Source: an uncultured Bacteroides sp. (GTDB taxonomy: Bacteria > Bacteroidota > Bacteroidia > Bacteroidales > Bacteroidaceae). From it: a stretch of 44,560 nt of DNA. The notes beneath the pieces are model-generated. The model was not told the origin of the DNA and searched no databases. It saw nothing but the letters and a program-made list of their open reading frames with translations. Every line of letters starts with the position of its first letter. Position 1 is the stretch's first letter. Location of the stretch: positions 1 through 44,560 of the forward strand of contig CAJKXC010000016.1 of the NCBI GenBank assembly GCA_905203765.1, given 5' to 3'. Shown piece by piece: positions 1-8,834 of the stretch. A program made the position numbers and the translations under genes.

Positions 1-119
1 GCGTACATTTCTTATATATAATGTATAAGTTAGCTCCGTCGGGTGGTTCCTAATCACTTAGAAAGCACTTGATTGAACCCGGTGCGGAATAATCGGGCAC
101 AAAATTACTGTTTTATTTT

Positions 120-150
120 GAAAGGACAAACCTTTTCATTTTCTTTTTTC
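120..150 (+). terminator. Possible weak rightward terminator
   Basis: A 5-6 bp hairpin (AAAGG, 5-nt loop, CCTTT) is followed on the plus strand by a T-rich run. It could end a rightward transcript entering from the left edge. The stem is short, so this is tentative. I see no gene in positions 1-165. Confidence 0.25.
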
Positions 151-165
151 TGTTTTACTGTTGTT

Positions 166-2214
166 TTATGCAATAAACGGTTTCAGCAGATAGAGTAGCG
201 CCACTGTAAGAAGCGCTATGACCACTGCAAACAATATGACTATCAACAGGGCATAGAGGAACATGAGCATGGTGCGCCAGAAGCTTTTCCACCAAGTGGC
301 GCTGTACAGTTGCTTGTAGTCCCACCAGAAGAGGACAAAAATGAACCACCAGGGTAGTTCGTATAAGTCGTTTACCCGGGCATGCCCGTTGATGGGCAAT
401 ATGACGATGCTCAGGAAGAGTATCTGGCAGGCAATATAGGCTTGGATGAATACGTGTTCCGTCAGGTTGTAGTTCAACTTATACTTCCTGCGGTGGAAAG
501 CCATGAGGGTGGCGAGCGCAAAGAGGGGCAGGGTGGCAATGATGCTGAATGCCTTGTTGCCATGTGTCCAGCCTTTCAGCAGGTTCCATACCTTCTGCAA
601 GAAGGGGGAGTTGTCGAAGTACTTTCCGAGTTTTTCTCCTATCTCAGAACCTGAGTCGAGTAGGTCGTCCATGAGACCTTTCTCGTTATCGTCGCTCGTG
701 CTGTTGACGGCGGGAGCAGTCTGAGGTTTGTTCTGGCTGTTCTTCAGACTCTCGTCCAGGCTTTTTATAGTGATATCGAGGGTTTGTTTTTCTATTGGGT
801 TCTTGGATTTATCTCTTTTCTTTATCAACTCGTCCCGTGCAGCTGTGACATTTTCTATATCCTGCTCCGCCTTGGGCTTTTCTCTTTTCTTCAGTGCTTC
901 GGGATCTATTATTTGCACTGCCATGATGTAGAGGGCGGCAAGGATAAACAGCGTCTGGAACGGGCGGAAGTATTGTATCCGCTTGCCGTCGATGAAGTCG
1001 CGGATCATATATCCCGGTCGGTAAAGAAGATCGATAAGGGTGCGGCCGAAGCCGTTGTCTATGTTCGTAAATCCGCCTAAGATATTCTTTACGGCATTGC
1101 TGAAGCGATAGCGGGGCGTCTTCCGGCTTTGTCCGCAACGGCTGCAAAAATTACCGACATAGGCCGTTCCGCAGTTGCGGCAGGTGCAGGGCTCTTCGCT
1201 GTTGCGGGGGGCTTGTTTCCCTTGCATCAGTTTGAGGTGGAACGCACGCAGGCGTACGGCGTAGGGATGCCATCGCGGTTCGATGAAGTCTATGATGCAT
1301 TGGGGGATAATCTTTCTCTTTTGTGCGATGCCCCATAGGGTGAACACGAATAGAGTTAGGAAGAGCCAGGTGTCCGTATATTCCTGTTCTTCGTATGCCA
1401 GCCATAGAAAGATTGCTAAAAGGATGATTTGCCCGATGCTGATTCGTTTCTTCTTTGAGGTGCCGGGGGCGCTTCCCGGCAGGACGGGGGTATCGGCGGT
1501 GCAGTCGCAGTCCGGCTGTTGAGGTTCGTCGCACTTGTCCGGCAATGTATTGTTCTTGCTTGGTTGTTCTTCGTTTTTGTCCAGCAACTCTTCCAGTGTT
1601 GCCATTATTTTCCGGTGCGGATATCTGCTCAGTTCCTGGGCGGTAGTTACTCCGTGGGTTACGCCGGCAAAGTCTACTCCCGCAGCTTGTGCCGTTTCGG
1701 CATCTACTGTGCTGTCGCCGATATACAGCGTCTCCGCTTTTGTGGCGTGCAGTTGCTTGATGGCAAGCAGCAGGCCTTCGGGCGAGGGTTTGGCGGTCTT
1801 TACATCTTCCCCACCTATTATAATATCCATGAAGTTGTCGGGGAAGTGCTGATCCAACAGGTCCTTTATTCGGAAGCGGAATTTGGTTGATATGATTCCG
1901 ATGCGTGCACCGGCATCTTTCAGCGCTATCAGCACGGACTTGGTTTCGAGGAACAGCATGGTGTTGACCGTCATATGTGTATCCGCTTCCTTGCCATACT
2001 CCTTTTTGAAACCGGCCAACTGTTGCGCGTCCGTTACTCCGGTGAGGATGGAAAAGGAGTCTTCAAGGGTTTTGCCAATGGTCCGTTTTATTTCTTCGTC
2101 CGTGACCTCGGTATATCCGTGGCGTTTGAGTACGTTCTGAAAGCAGGTGACGATGCCTCGGGAAGAGTCGGCAAGGGTATAATCAAAGTCGAAAAGATAG
2201 GTCGTGTAATTCAT
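166..2214 (-). CDS. HAD-family phosphatase fused to DUF3667 membrane domain
   Basis: The N-terminal ~215 residues form a phosphoglycolate-phosphatase-like HAD hydrolase: motif I DFDYT (D9, D11), motif II IISTK, motif III AKPSPEG and motif IV YIGDSTVD. A polar linker and two membrane spans (about residues 250-290) follow. Next comes a CxxC...CxxC zinc ribbon (CRNCG, CSRCG, about residues 340-362), which opens a DUF3667-type domain, with several hydrophobic helices to the C-terminus. The HAD part predicts a cytoplasmic phosphomonoesterase; its substrate and the role of DUF3667 are unknown. The reading frame extends upstream to a TTG at 2235, but that TTG lies inside a good -7 box, so ATG 2214 is chosen (682 aa). 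It is transcribed away from the PUL and looks unrelated to it. The domain combination appears to be one intact frame. Confidence 0.85.
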   Translation of the reverse strand: MNYTTYLFDFDYTLADSSRGIVTCFQNVLKRHGYTEVTDEEIKRTIGKTLEDSFSILTGVTDAQQLAGFKKEYGKEADTHMTVNTMLFLETKSVLIALKDAGARIGIISTKFRFRIKDLLDQHFPDNFMDIIIGGEDVKTAKPSPEGLLLAIKQLHATKAETLYIGDSTVDAETAQAAGVDFAGVTHGVTTAQELSRYPHRKIMATLEELLDKNEEQPSKNNTLPDKCDEPQQPDCDCTADTPVLPGSAPGTSKKKRISIGQIILLAIFLWLAYEEQEYTDTWLFLTLFVFTLWGIAQKRKIIPQCIIDFIEPRWHPYAVRLRAFHLKLMQGKQAPRNSEEPCTCRNCGTAYVGNFCSRCGQSRKTPRYRFSNAVKNILGGFTNIDNGFGRTLIDLLYRPGYMIRDFIDGKRIQYFRPFQTLFILAALYIMAVQIIDPEALKKREKPKAEQDIENVTAARDELIKKRDKSKNPIEKQTLDITIKSLDESLKNSQNKPQTAPAVNSTSDDNEKGLMDDLLDSGSEIGEKLGKYFDNSPFLQKVWNLLKGWTHGNKAFSIIATLPLFALATLMAFHRRKYKLNYNLTEHVFIQAYIACQILFLSIVILPINGHARVNDLYELPWWFIFVLFWWDYKQLYSATWWKSFWRTMLMFLYALLIVILFAVVIALLTVALLYLLKPFIA

Positions 2215-2232
2215 AATTACGGCTTTTTGCGA

Positions 2233-2240
2233 CAAAGATA
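2233..2240 (-). promoter_or_regulatory. -7 box (TATCTTTG) for the HAD-DUF3667 gene
   Basis: It matches the Bacteroides -7 consensus TAnnTTTG exactly and places the start of transcription about 10-15 nt before ATG 2214. No clear -33 TTTG is visible at the usual spacing. Confidence 0.5.
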
Positions 2241-2307
2241 AGGATTAATCGGATTTTTGTATTATTTTTGTTATCATTAATTAGTGTCTAAAAAGTGATA
2301 AAAGGAA

Positions 2308-2336
2308 TAAGTGTTTTATTAGGTTGAATTGTTATA
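2308..2336 (+). promoter_or_regulatory. Candidate PUL promoter motif, copy 1
   Basis: TAAGTGTTTTATTAGG, five bases, then TTGTTATA. The same two blocks with the same spacing occur upstream of susC at 8743-8771. The motif lies about 25-55 nt before the first GH92 start. I infer a promoter recognised by the PUL ECF sigma factor or a regulator site. It does not match the housekeeping TTTG/TAnnTTTG pattern. A TATTTTTG box at 2263-2270 is a weaker alternative promoter. Confidence 0.45.
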
Positions 2337-2361
2337 CTGTACACGTTAACCCTATAATGTT

Positions 2362-4587
2362 ATGAAATTGATAAAATCTTGTTGTTCGTTTTTTACCCTT
2401 TTATCTTTTTGGGCATGTACATCCCCAGTGTCGGATACTACAGATAAATGCTATGCCGACTATGTGAATCCTTTTATCGGTACGGACTTTACCGGAAACA
2501 CTTATCCCGGTGCACAGGCGCCGTTCGGTATGGTGCAACTCAGTCCTGATAACGGGCTTCCCGGCTGGGACCGCATCTCCGGGTATTTCTATCCGGACAG
2601 TACGATTGCCGGATTCAGTCATACGCATCTTTCCGGTACCGGGGCAGGCGACCTGTACGATATTTCTTTTATGCCCGTGACGTTGCCTTATAAAGAGGCG
2701 GAAGCTCCGCTCGGCATCCATTCCTTGTTCTCCCACGAAGATGAATCGGCAAGTGCCGGATATTACCAAGTCAGATTGAAAGACTATGATATAAATGTGG
2801 AACTGACGGCTACCGAGCGTTGTGGCATCCAGCGTTATACTTTCCCCGAGGCGGATGCCGCCATCTTCTTGAATCTGAGGAAGGCAATGAATTGGGATTT
2901 CACGAACGATACAGATATCGAAGTGGTGGACTCCGTTACCATTCAAGGATACCGCTTCTCCGACGGATGGGCACGCGACCAGCATATTTATTTCCGCACC
3001 CGCTTTTCCCGTCCCTTTGAAGCAATGCAACTCGATACGGCTGCCGTGCTGAAGGACGGCAAGCGAATCGGAACTTCTGCCATTGCACGGTTCGACTTCA
3101 AGACGAGGCAGGGGGAACAAATCCTTGTCAGCACCGCCATCTCCGGTGTGAGTATGGAAGGCGCGGCGCGTAATCTTGCGGCAGAAGTGCCCGAGGATGA
3201 CTTCGACAAGTATCTGGCAACCATCCGCAAGAACTGGAACGAGCAACTCTCCAAGATAGAAATAAAGAGTGAAGACCGGGATGAAATGGTGAAGTTCTAT
3301 ACCGCCCTGTATCACTCCATGCTGGCACCCACCATCTACGGCGATGTGGACGGCGCTTATTACGGTCCCGACAAGAAGGTTCACCGGGCGGACGGCTGGA
3401 CGAATTACAGTACATTCTCCCTATGGGACACCTATCGGGCAGCCCATCCCCTCTATACTTTCATCGAGCCACAGCGCGTAAACGATATGGTGAAATCGTT
3501 CCTTGCCTTCTATGAGCAGAACGGACGCCTGCCCGTATGGAATTTCTATGGCAGCGAAACGGATATGATGATAGGCTACCACTCCGTGCCCGTCATTGTA
3601 GATGCCTATTTAAAAGGAATAGGCAACTTTGATGCCGAAAAGGCTTTGAATGCTTGTGTTGCCACGGCAAACATCGATTCCTACCGGGGTATCGGACTCT
3701 ATAAAGAATACGGTTATGTGCCTTATAATGTGACCGATGAACATAATGCCGAGAACTGGTCGCTCTCCAAGACCCTGGAGTATGCCTACGATGACTATTG
3801 CATAGCCCGCATGGCAGAGGCGATGGGAAAGACGGCGATTGCCGACGAGTTCTACAAACGCTCGCAGAACTATAAGAACGTGTACAATCCGCAGACTTCC
3901 TTCATGCAGCCGCGCGATGATAAGGGAAGGTTCATAGAAGGTTTCTCTCCCGATGACTACACTCCGCACATCTGCGAAAGTAACGGTTGGCAGTACTTCT
4001 GGTCGGTGCAGCAAGATGTTGAGGGGTTGATTTCGCTGGTGGGCGGCAAGGAGCGGTTTGCACAGAAGTTGGATAGTATGTTTACCTACCATCCTGCTGC
4101 GGACGACGATTTGCCTATCTTCAGCACGGGCATGATAGGGCAATATGCGCATGGCAATGAGCCGAGCCATCACGTCATCTATCTGTTCAATGCTGTGGGC
4201 CAGCCCTGGAAGACACAGAAATATGCAGCCGAAGTGATGCACGAACTCTATAAGAATACTCCGGCAGGGCTGTGCGGAAACGAGGACTGCGGGCAGATGT
4301 CGGCATGGTACGTGTTCAGTGCAATGGGATTTTATCCGGTAGACCCGATAGGCGGCAAGTATGAGATTGGTACACCGCTATACCCGGAAATGAAGATGCA
4401 TCTGGAGAATGGCAAAGTGTTCACAGTGCTGGCTCCGGGAGTGAGCAAAGAGAATTATTACATTCAGTCGGTAAAGCTTGACGGCAAAAGATATGATAAA
4501 AGTTACATCACCCATGAGCAAATCAGGAACGGAAGCATTCTTGAATTTGAAATGGGAGACAAGCCGGCCCAGGCATGGTATGAGTGA
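2362..4587 (+). CDS. GH92 alpha-mannosidase, lipoprotein (BT3994-like position)
   Basis: This is a Ca2+-dependent inverting exo-alpha-mannosidase of family GH92. The N-terminal hallmark YVNPFIGT...GNTYPGA begins at about residue 33. The putative general acid is E539 (CESNGWQ), and the catalytic-base motif GNEDCGQMSAW contains D642. The signal peptide ends in a lipobox with C19 followed by TSPVSD, without an acidic surface-export cluster, which suggests a periplasmic lipoprotein. At the +1 subsite it lacks the Trp and His-Glu pair that mark alpha-1,2 enzymes, so an alpha-1,3, alpha-1,6 or other linkage is more likely (inference). It is the first gene of the PUL, directly upstream of the sigma factor, and has its own promoter motif. 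Full length for the family (741 aa). Confidence 0.93.
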   Translation: MKLIKSCCSFFTLLSFWACTSPVSDTTDKCYADYVNPFIGTDFTGNTYPGAQAPFGMVQLSPDNGLPGWDRISGYFYPDSTIAGFSHTHLSGTGAGDLYDISFMPVTLPYKEAEAPLGIHSLFSHEDESASAGYYQVRLKDYDINVELTATERCGIQRYTFPEADAAIFLNLRKAMNWDFTNDTDIEVVDSVTIQGYRFSDGWARDQHIYFRTRFSRPFEAMQLDTAAVLKDGKRIGTSAIARFDFKTRQGEQILVSTAISGVSMEGAARNLAAEVPEDDFDKYLATIRKNWNEQLSKIEIKSEDRDEMVKFYTALYHSMLAPTIYGDVDGAYYGPDKKVHRADGWTNYSTFSLWDTYRAAHPLYTFIEPQRVNDMVKSFLAFYEQNGRLPVWNFYGSETDMMIGYHSVPVIVDAYLKGIGNFDAEKALNACVATANIDSYRGIGLYKEYGYVPYNVTDEHNAENWSLSKTLEYAYDDYCIARMAEAMGKTAIADEFYKRSQNYKNVYNPQTSFMQPRDDKGRFIEGFSPDDYTPHICESNGWQYFWSVQQDVEGLISLVGGKERFAQKLDSMFTYHPAADDDLPIFSTGMIGQYAHGNEPSHHVIYLFNAVGQPWKTQKYAAEVMHELYKNTPAGLCGNEDCGQMSAWYVFSAMGFYPVDPIGGKYEIGTPLYPEMKMHLENGKVFTVLAPGVSKENYYIQSVKLDGKRYDKSYITHEQIRNGSILEFEMGDKPAQAWYE

Positions 4588-4635
4588 TGTAATATAAAGT
4601 GACGGCCGGTGATGTCAGATAAATAATGTAAGATT

Positions 4636-5229
4636 ATGGAAGAAAACTTCGACCTGACTTATAAAACTCTTTTCCGCAGGTACTATGCCAATCTGCTGTT
4701 CTACGCCACGCGCATAGTGGGCGAGGACGAAGCAGAGGATGTGGTGCAGGACGTGTTTGTGGAACTGTGGCGACGGAAAGAGACCATGAAAGTAGGAGAG
4801 CAGATACAGGCTTTCCTGTACCGGGCCGTGTACACCCGTGCCTTGAACGTGTTGAAGCACCGGGACATTGTGAATAGCTACGAAGCCGTTGCCCTCGAGA
4901 TACATAAGAAGAGAATCGAGTTTTACCAGCCGGACAGTAATGATGTAGTGAAGAGAATCGAGGACAGCGAACTCAGGAGAAAGCTTTCCGAAGCCATCAA
5001 CGAGTTGCCGGACAAGTGCAGAATGGTATTCAGACTCAGCTATCTGCACGATATGAAGAACAAGGAGATAGCCGAGACCATGGGTATCTCCCTGCGCACG
5101 GTAGAGGCGCACATGTATAAGGCATTGAAGTTACTGCGTGACAAATTGGGGTATCTGAACCTCTTGGTGGCATTGTTTTTTTTAGGGAAAGTAAGTGTTT
5201 TGGTGAATAGTGTTGTTTTATTAGCATAA
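4636..5229 (+). CDS. ECF sigma-70 factor of the PUL
   Basis: A 197-aa extracytoplasmic-function sigma factor. Region 2 is at about residues 10-55 (FRRYYANLLFYATRIVG, EDVVQDVFVELW). Region 4 is at about 115-172 (INELPDKCRMVFRL, then helix-turn-helix KEIAETMGISLRTVEAHMYK). The C-terminus is a hydrophobic tail (LNLLVALFFLGKV...), often seen in Bacteroides PUL sigma factors. It starts 48 nt after the GH92 gene and ends 12 nt before the anti-sigma gene, so it is translated within one operon. By family, it is held inactive by the membrane anti-sigma factor until SusC signals substrate, then drives PUL transcription. The candidate target motifs lie at 2308 and 8743. Confidence 0.95.
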   Translation: MEENFDLTYKTLFRRYYANLLFYATRIVGEDEAEDVVQDVFVELWRRKETMKVGEQIQAFLYRAVYTRALNVLKHRDIVNSYEAVALEIHKKRIEFYQPDSNDVVKRIEDSELRRKLSEAINELPDKCRMVFRLSYLHDMKNKEIAETMGISLRTVEAHMYKALKLLRDKLGYLNLLVALFFLGKVSVLVNSVVLLA

Positions 5230-5241
5230 AGGAAGAAAAAA

Positions 5242-6222
5242 ATGAAGAAGTTGAATGAGGAAATAATAGCTAAGTTTCTGATAGGTGACTGCACCGAGGA
5301 TGAGCTTTGCCAAGTGAACGCCTGGATGGATGAATCGGGCGAGAACGCGCGCGAACTGTTCCGGTTAGAGGAAATCTATCATCTGGGAAAGGCTGGTTAT
5401 GACTCGGATAGGATAGAAAAGGCAGAAAGAAAATTGTTCAAGCGACTGGAACAGGAAAGGACAAAACAGCATAAGGTGCGGAAGATGCACGGATGGATGC
5501 AGTACGCTGCCATATTTATCGGTTTTTTCCTTTTGGGGAGTTTGGGATATGTCTTTTATCAGAGCTACAATCATACAGAAGCTTTGCTTGCCGTCACTAC
5601 CCAGGATAAGGTGAAAGAACTGAAACTGCCGGACGGAACGAAAGTTTGGCTGAACAAATACACTACCTTGAAGTATCCGCAGGCCTTTGCCGAGAACGGC
5701 CGTAAGGTGTATCTGGAAGGTGAAGGATACTTTGAAGTGATGAGAAATCCGGAGAAACCTTTTATCGTACAGAGTGAGGCAATGCAGGTCAGAGTATTGG
5801 GCACTATCTTCAACCTGAAATCTGATAAGATGAAAATGTCCGCTGTAGCCACCCTGCTGAAAGGCGAAATAGAGGTGAAAGGCAACCACGAAGAAGGAAT
5901 GATTATCCTCTCACCGGGACAGAAGGCCGAATTGAACGGAGTAACCCGGCGGCTGACCGTGAAGCAGATGGATACCGGTATCGAGAATTGGCATAACAAT
6001 GAATTCGTGTTCGAGAAAGCCGATATTTATACCATAGCCCGCACACTGGAAAGTTCCTACGGGGTGAAGATTATTCTGGCGCCCGATATAGATGCGACAA
6101 AAACTTATTCCGGTACGCTCAAGAAAAAGGAAAATGTAGAGGCGGTACTGAACTCGATAACAAATGCTATCCCGGTAAAGTATAAAATCGTAGGGGGTAG
6201 CGTGTTCTTGTCTTCCAAGTAA
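5242..6222 (+). CDS. FecR-type anti-sigma factor
   Basis: A 326-aa inner-membrane regulator. The N-terminal ~80 residues are a cytoplasmic sigma-binding region. One membrane span is at about 85-110 (AAIFIGFFLLGSLGYVFY). A periplasmic FecR domain follows at about 120-225 (LPDGTKVWLNKYTTLKYP, EGYFEV, VLGTIFN), and a DUF4974-like C-terminal domain at about 255-326. DUF4974 has an STN-like fold and is expected to contact the STN domain of the cognate SusC. It sits 12 nt after the sigma gene and 29 nt before the next GH92 gene, so the operon is continuous. It is the membrane relay for carbohydrate sensing. Confidence 0.95.
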   Translation: MKKLNEEIIAKFLIGDCTEDELCQVNAWMDESGENARELFRLEEIYHLGKAGYDSDRIEKAERKLFKRLEQERTKQHKVRKMHGWMQYAAIFIGFFLLGSLGYVFYQSYNHTEALLAVTTQDKVKELKLPDGTKVWLNKYTTLKYPQAFAENGRKVYLEGEGYFEVMRNPEKPFIVQSEAMQVRVLGTIFNLKSDKMKMSAVATLLKGEIEVKGNHEEGMIILSPGQKAELNGVTRRLTVKQMDTGIENWHNNEFVFEKADIYTIARTLESSYGVKIILAPDIDATKTYSGTLKKKENVEAVLNSITNAIPVKYKIVGGSVFLSSK

Positions 6223-6251
6223 TAGAAAACTATAATCTGAGAATTAATATT

Positions 6252-8528
6252 ATGAGAAAACTGTTTGTATTGATCTGCTTTTTGAGCAGTGTGTGCTGGA
6301 TGCAGGCTAAAGACTTCACCCAGTATGTCAGCCCTCTTGTGGGCACTCTCTCCACTTTTGAACTTTCTACGGGTAACACTTATCCCGCCATAGCGCGTCC
6401 TTGGGGTATGAACTTCTGGACTCCGCAGACGGGCAAGATGGGCGACGGCTGGCAGTACGTATACACTGCCAACAAAATCCGTGGCTTTAAACAAACCCAT
6501 CAACCCAGCCCCTGGATTAACGATTACGGTCAGTTCTCCATCATGCCGGTGGTGGGCAAGCCGGAGTTTGACGAAGATAAGCGTGCCAGCTGGTTCTCCC
6601 ACAAAGGTGAAGTTGCCTTGCCCCATTATTATAAGGTATATCTGGCAGAGCATGATGTGGTGACGGAGTTCACGCCTACCGACCGTGCCGTGTTGTTCCG
6701 TTTCACTTTTCCGGAGAACGAACACTCTTACATCGTAGTCGATGCTTTCGATAAGGGTTCTTATATCAAGATATTGCCCGAACAAAACCGTATCATCGGT
6801 TATACCACTCGCAATAGCGGCGGCGTTCCCGAGAACTTCAAGAATTATTTCGTGATAGAGTTCGATAAACCTTTCACTTACCGGGCTTCCGTTGCCGACG
6901 GTGTTTTGCAGGAAAACCAGAATGAGCAGACTGCCGGACATGCAGGTGCCATTATCGGTTTCAAAACCCGCAAAGGAGAAATCGTACATGCACGCGTTGC
7001 TTCTTCCTTCATCAGCTTCGAACAAGCCGACCGTAACCTGAAGGAGTTGGGTAACGACAGCTTCGAAGCTCTGGTTCAGAAAGGACAGGATGCGTGGAAT
7101 CAAGTCTTGGGTAAGATAGAAGTGGACGGCGGCAATCTCGATCAATACCGCACTTTCTATTCCTGTCTGTATCGTTCGGTTCTTTTCCCCCGTGCTTTCT
7201 ACGAGTTCGATGAAGCGGGTAATCCGGTTCATTACAGCCCTTACAACGGACAGGTATTGCCCGGCTATATGTACACCGATACCGGCTTTTGGGATACTTT
7301 CCGGTGTCTTTTCCCTTTCCTTAATCTGATGTACCCGTCGGTAAACAAGCAGATTCAGGAAGGTCTTATCAATACCTATAAGGAAAGCGGCTTCTTCCCC
7401 GAGTGGGCAAGCCCCGGACATCGCGGTTGCATGATTGGCAACAACTCGGCTTCCATCCTTGCCGATGCTTACCTGAAAGGCGTTAAGGTGGACGACGTGA
7501 AAACACTCTACGAAGGTTTGATTCACGGAACAAAGAATGTACATCCCGAAGTCTCTTCTACCGGACGCCTCGGTTATGAATATTACAATGAGCTGGGCTA
7601 TGTGCCTTATGATGTTAATATCAATGAGAACGCTGCCCGCACGCTGGAGTATGCTTACGATGACTGGTGCATCTATCAGATGGCCAAAGCCCTGGACCGT
7701 CCGAAGAAAGAGCAGAAGCTCTTTGCCGAACGTGCCATGAACTATAAGAATGTATTCGACAAGGAAAGTAAACTGATGCGCGGACGTAACAAGGACGGTA
7801 AGTTCCAGGCGCCTTTCTCACCGCTGAAGTGGGGGGATGCATTTACCGAAGGCAACAGCTGGCACTACTCATGGTCAGTATTCCACGATCCGCAAGGTCT
7901 GATAGACTTGATGGGCGGCAAGGAATCGTTCGTCCAGATGCTGGATTCCGTTTTCATTGTTCCCCCCTTGTTCGATGATAGCTATTACGGTCAGGTAATC
8001 CATGAAATCCGCGAGATGACGGTGATGAATATGGGTAATTATGCTCATGGCAACCAGCCCATCCAGCACATGATTTACATGTATAACTATGCCGGCCAGC
8101 CTTGGAAAGCACAGTACTGGTTGCGCCAGGTGATGGACCGTATGTACACCGCCGGTCCCGACGGATACTGCGGCGATGAGGACAACGGACAGACTTCTGC
8201 CTGGTATGTGTTCTCCGCTCTGGGCTTCTATCCTGTTTGTCCGGGTACGGACGAGTACGTCTTGGGCGCACCCTTGTTCAAGAAAGCTACGCTTCATTTT
8301 GAAAACGGCAAATCAATGACCATCGACGCTGCGGAGAATACTTCCGATAATCTCTATATCGAATCTCTCCAACTCAATGGTAATGATTATACAAAGAATT
8401 ATCTGAAGCACGGCGACCTGCAAAATGGCGGTGTCTTGAAATTCAAGATGAGCAACCAGCCTAATATGCAGAGAGGTACACAACCGGAAGATCTTCCATA
8501 TTCTTTTTCGAATGAGATAAAGAAATAG
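6252..8528 (+). CDS. GH92 alpha-1,2-mannosidase (BT3990-like)
   Basis: A 758-aa GH92 enzyme. All residues I recall as functionally defined in B. thetaiotaomicron BT3990 fall at identical numbers here: W88 (SPWIND), general acid E533 (TEGNSWHY), H584-E585 (VIHEIREM) and D642/D644 (GDEDNGQTSAW). The W88 and His-Glu set binds the +1 mannose in alpha-1,2-mannosidases, so removal of the alpha-1,2-mannose caps of high-mannose N-glycans is well supported. The signal peptide (MRKLFVLICFLSSVCWMQA, cleaved before KDF) is type I, so the enzyme is probably soluble and periplasmic. It follows the anti-sigma gene by 29 nt in the same operon. It is the only one of the four GH92 proteins here with this signature. 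Confidence 0.95.
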   Translation: MRKLFVLICFLSSVCWMQAKDFTQYVSPLVGTLSTFELSTGNTYPAIARPWGMNFWTPQTGKMGDGWQYVYTANKIRGFKQTHQPSPWINDYGQFSIMPVVGKPEFDEDKRASWFSHKGEVALPHYYKVYLAEHDVVTEFTPTDRAVLFRFTFPENEHSYIVVDAFDKGSYIKILPEQNRIIGYTTRNSGGVPENFKNYFVIEFDKPFTYRASVADGVLQENQNEQTAGHAGAIIGFKTRKGEIVHARVASSFISFEQADRNLKELGNDSFEALVQKGQDAWNQVLGKIEVDGGNLDQYRTFYSCLYRSVLFPRAFYEFDEAGNPVHYSPYNGQVLPGYMYTDTGFWDTFRCLFPFLNLMYPSVNKQIQEGLINTYKESGFFPEWASPGHRGCMIGNNSASILADAYLKGVKVDDVKTLYEGLIHGTKNVHPEVSSTGRLGYEYYNELGYVPYDVNINENAARTLEYAYDDWCIYQMAKALDRPKKEQKLFAERAMNYKNVFDKESKLMRGRNKDGKFQAPFSPLKWGDAFTEGNSWHYSWSVFHDPQGLIDLMGGKESFVQMLDSVFIVPPLFDDSYYGQVIHEIREMTVMNMGNYAHGNQPIQHMIYMYNYAGQPWKAQYWLRQVMDRMYTAGPDGYCGDEDNGQTSAWYVFSALGFYPVCPGTDEYVLGAPLFKKATLHFENGKSMTIDAAENTSDNLYIESLQLNGNDYTKNYLKHGDLQNGGVLKFKMSNQPNMQRGTQPEDLPYSFSNEIKK

Positions 8529-8556
8529 GTATATAGTAATAATCCATTAATAGAAT

Positions 8557-8702
8557 AGACTGCTTCAAAATCGGTTTATTATCATTTTGCTCTTTTGCGT
8601 AGAACTTGATGAAGAATTTGTTTTCTTTGCATAAGAATAATAGATTCTTCACTAAGTTCTGAATGACAGAATGATATGTAGGCTGATTGCTTGAAGCAGT
8701 CT
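8557..8702. repeat. 146-nt imperfect palindrome (MITE/REP-like) before susC
   Basis: The outer arms AGACTGCTTCAA (8557-8568) and TTGAAGCAGTCT (8691-8702) are a perfect 12-bp inverted repeat. The inner arms 8601-8617 and 8644-8660 pair at 15 of 17 positions, and both pairs share a centre near 8630. The right half is followed by a T-rich run. It could be a non-autonomous mobile palindrome, or a large hairpin that partly ends transcription between the GH92 and SusC genes. Together with the promoter motif at 8743, it accounts for most of the 306-nt gap 8529-8834. Confidence 0.65.
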
Positions 8703-8742
8703 TTTCTTTTTCCGGTTAATGAAAAAAAATATCTTTTTTCGC

Positions 8743-8771
8743 TAAGTGTATTTTTAGACACTGTTGTTTTA
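8743..8771 (+). promoter_or_regulatory. Candidate PUL promoter motif, copy 2 (susC)
   Basis: TAAGTGTATTTTTAGA, five bases, then TTGTTTTA. It matches the motif before the first GH92 gene at 13 of 16 positions in the first block and 7 of 8 in the second, with equal spacing. It ends about 63 nt before ATG 8835. I infer an ECF-sigma promoter or regulator site for the SusC-SusD-GH18 operon. Confidence 0.45.
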
Positions 8772-8834
8772 TATATAAAAGCGAGAGAATGAGTCTCTTG
8801 AAATAACCATATGTATAACCTATAAATTTTGTTT

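Noticed and set aside
1..120. Possible tRNA or RNA-gene tail at the left edge
   Set aside because: A TTCAATC-like loop is present on the minus strand, but the flanking bases do not form a T-arm or acceptor stem, and no known RNA could be recognised.
2401..3384. 327-codon minus-strand frame in the first GH92
   Set aside because: It overlaps conserved GH92 coding sequence and has no domain or start signal.
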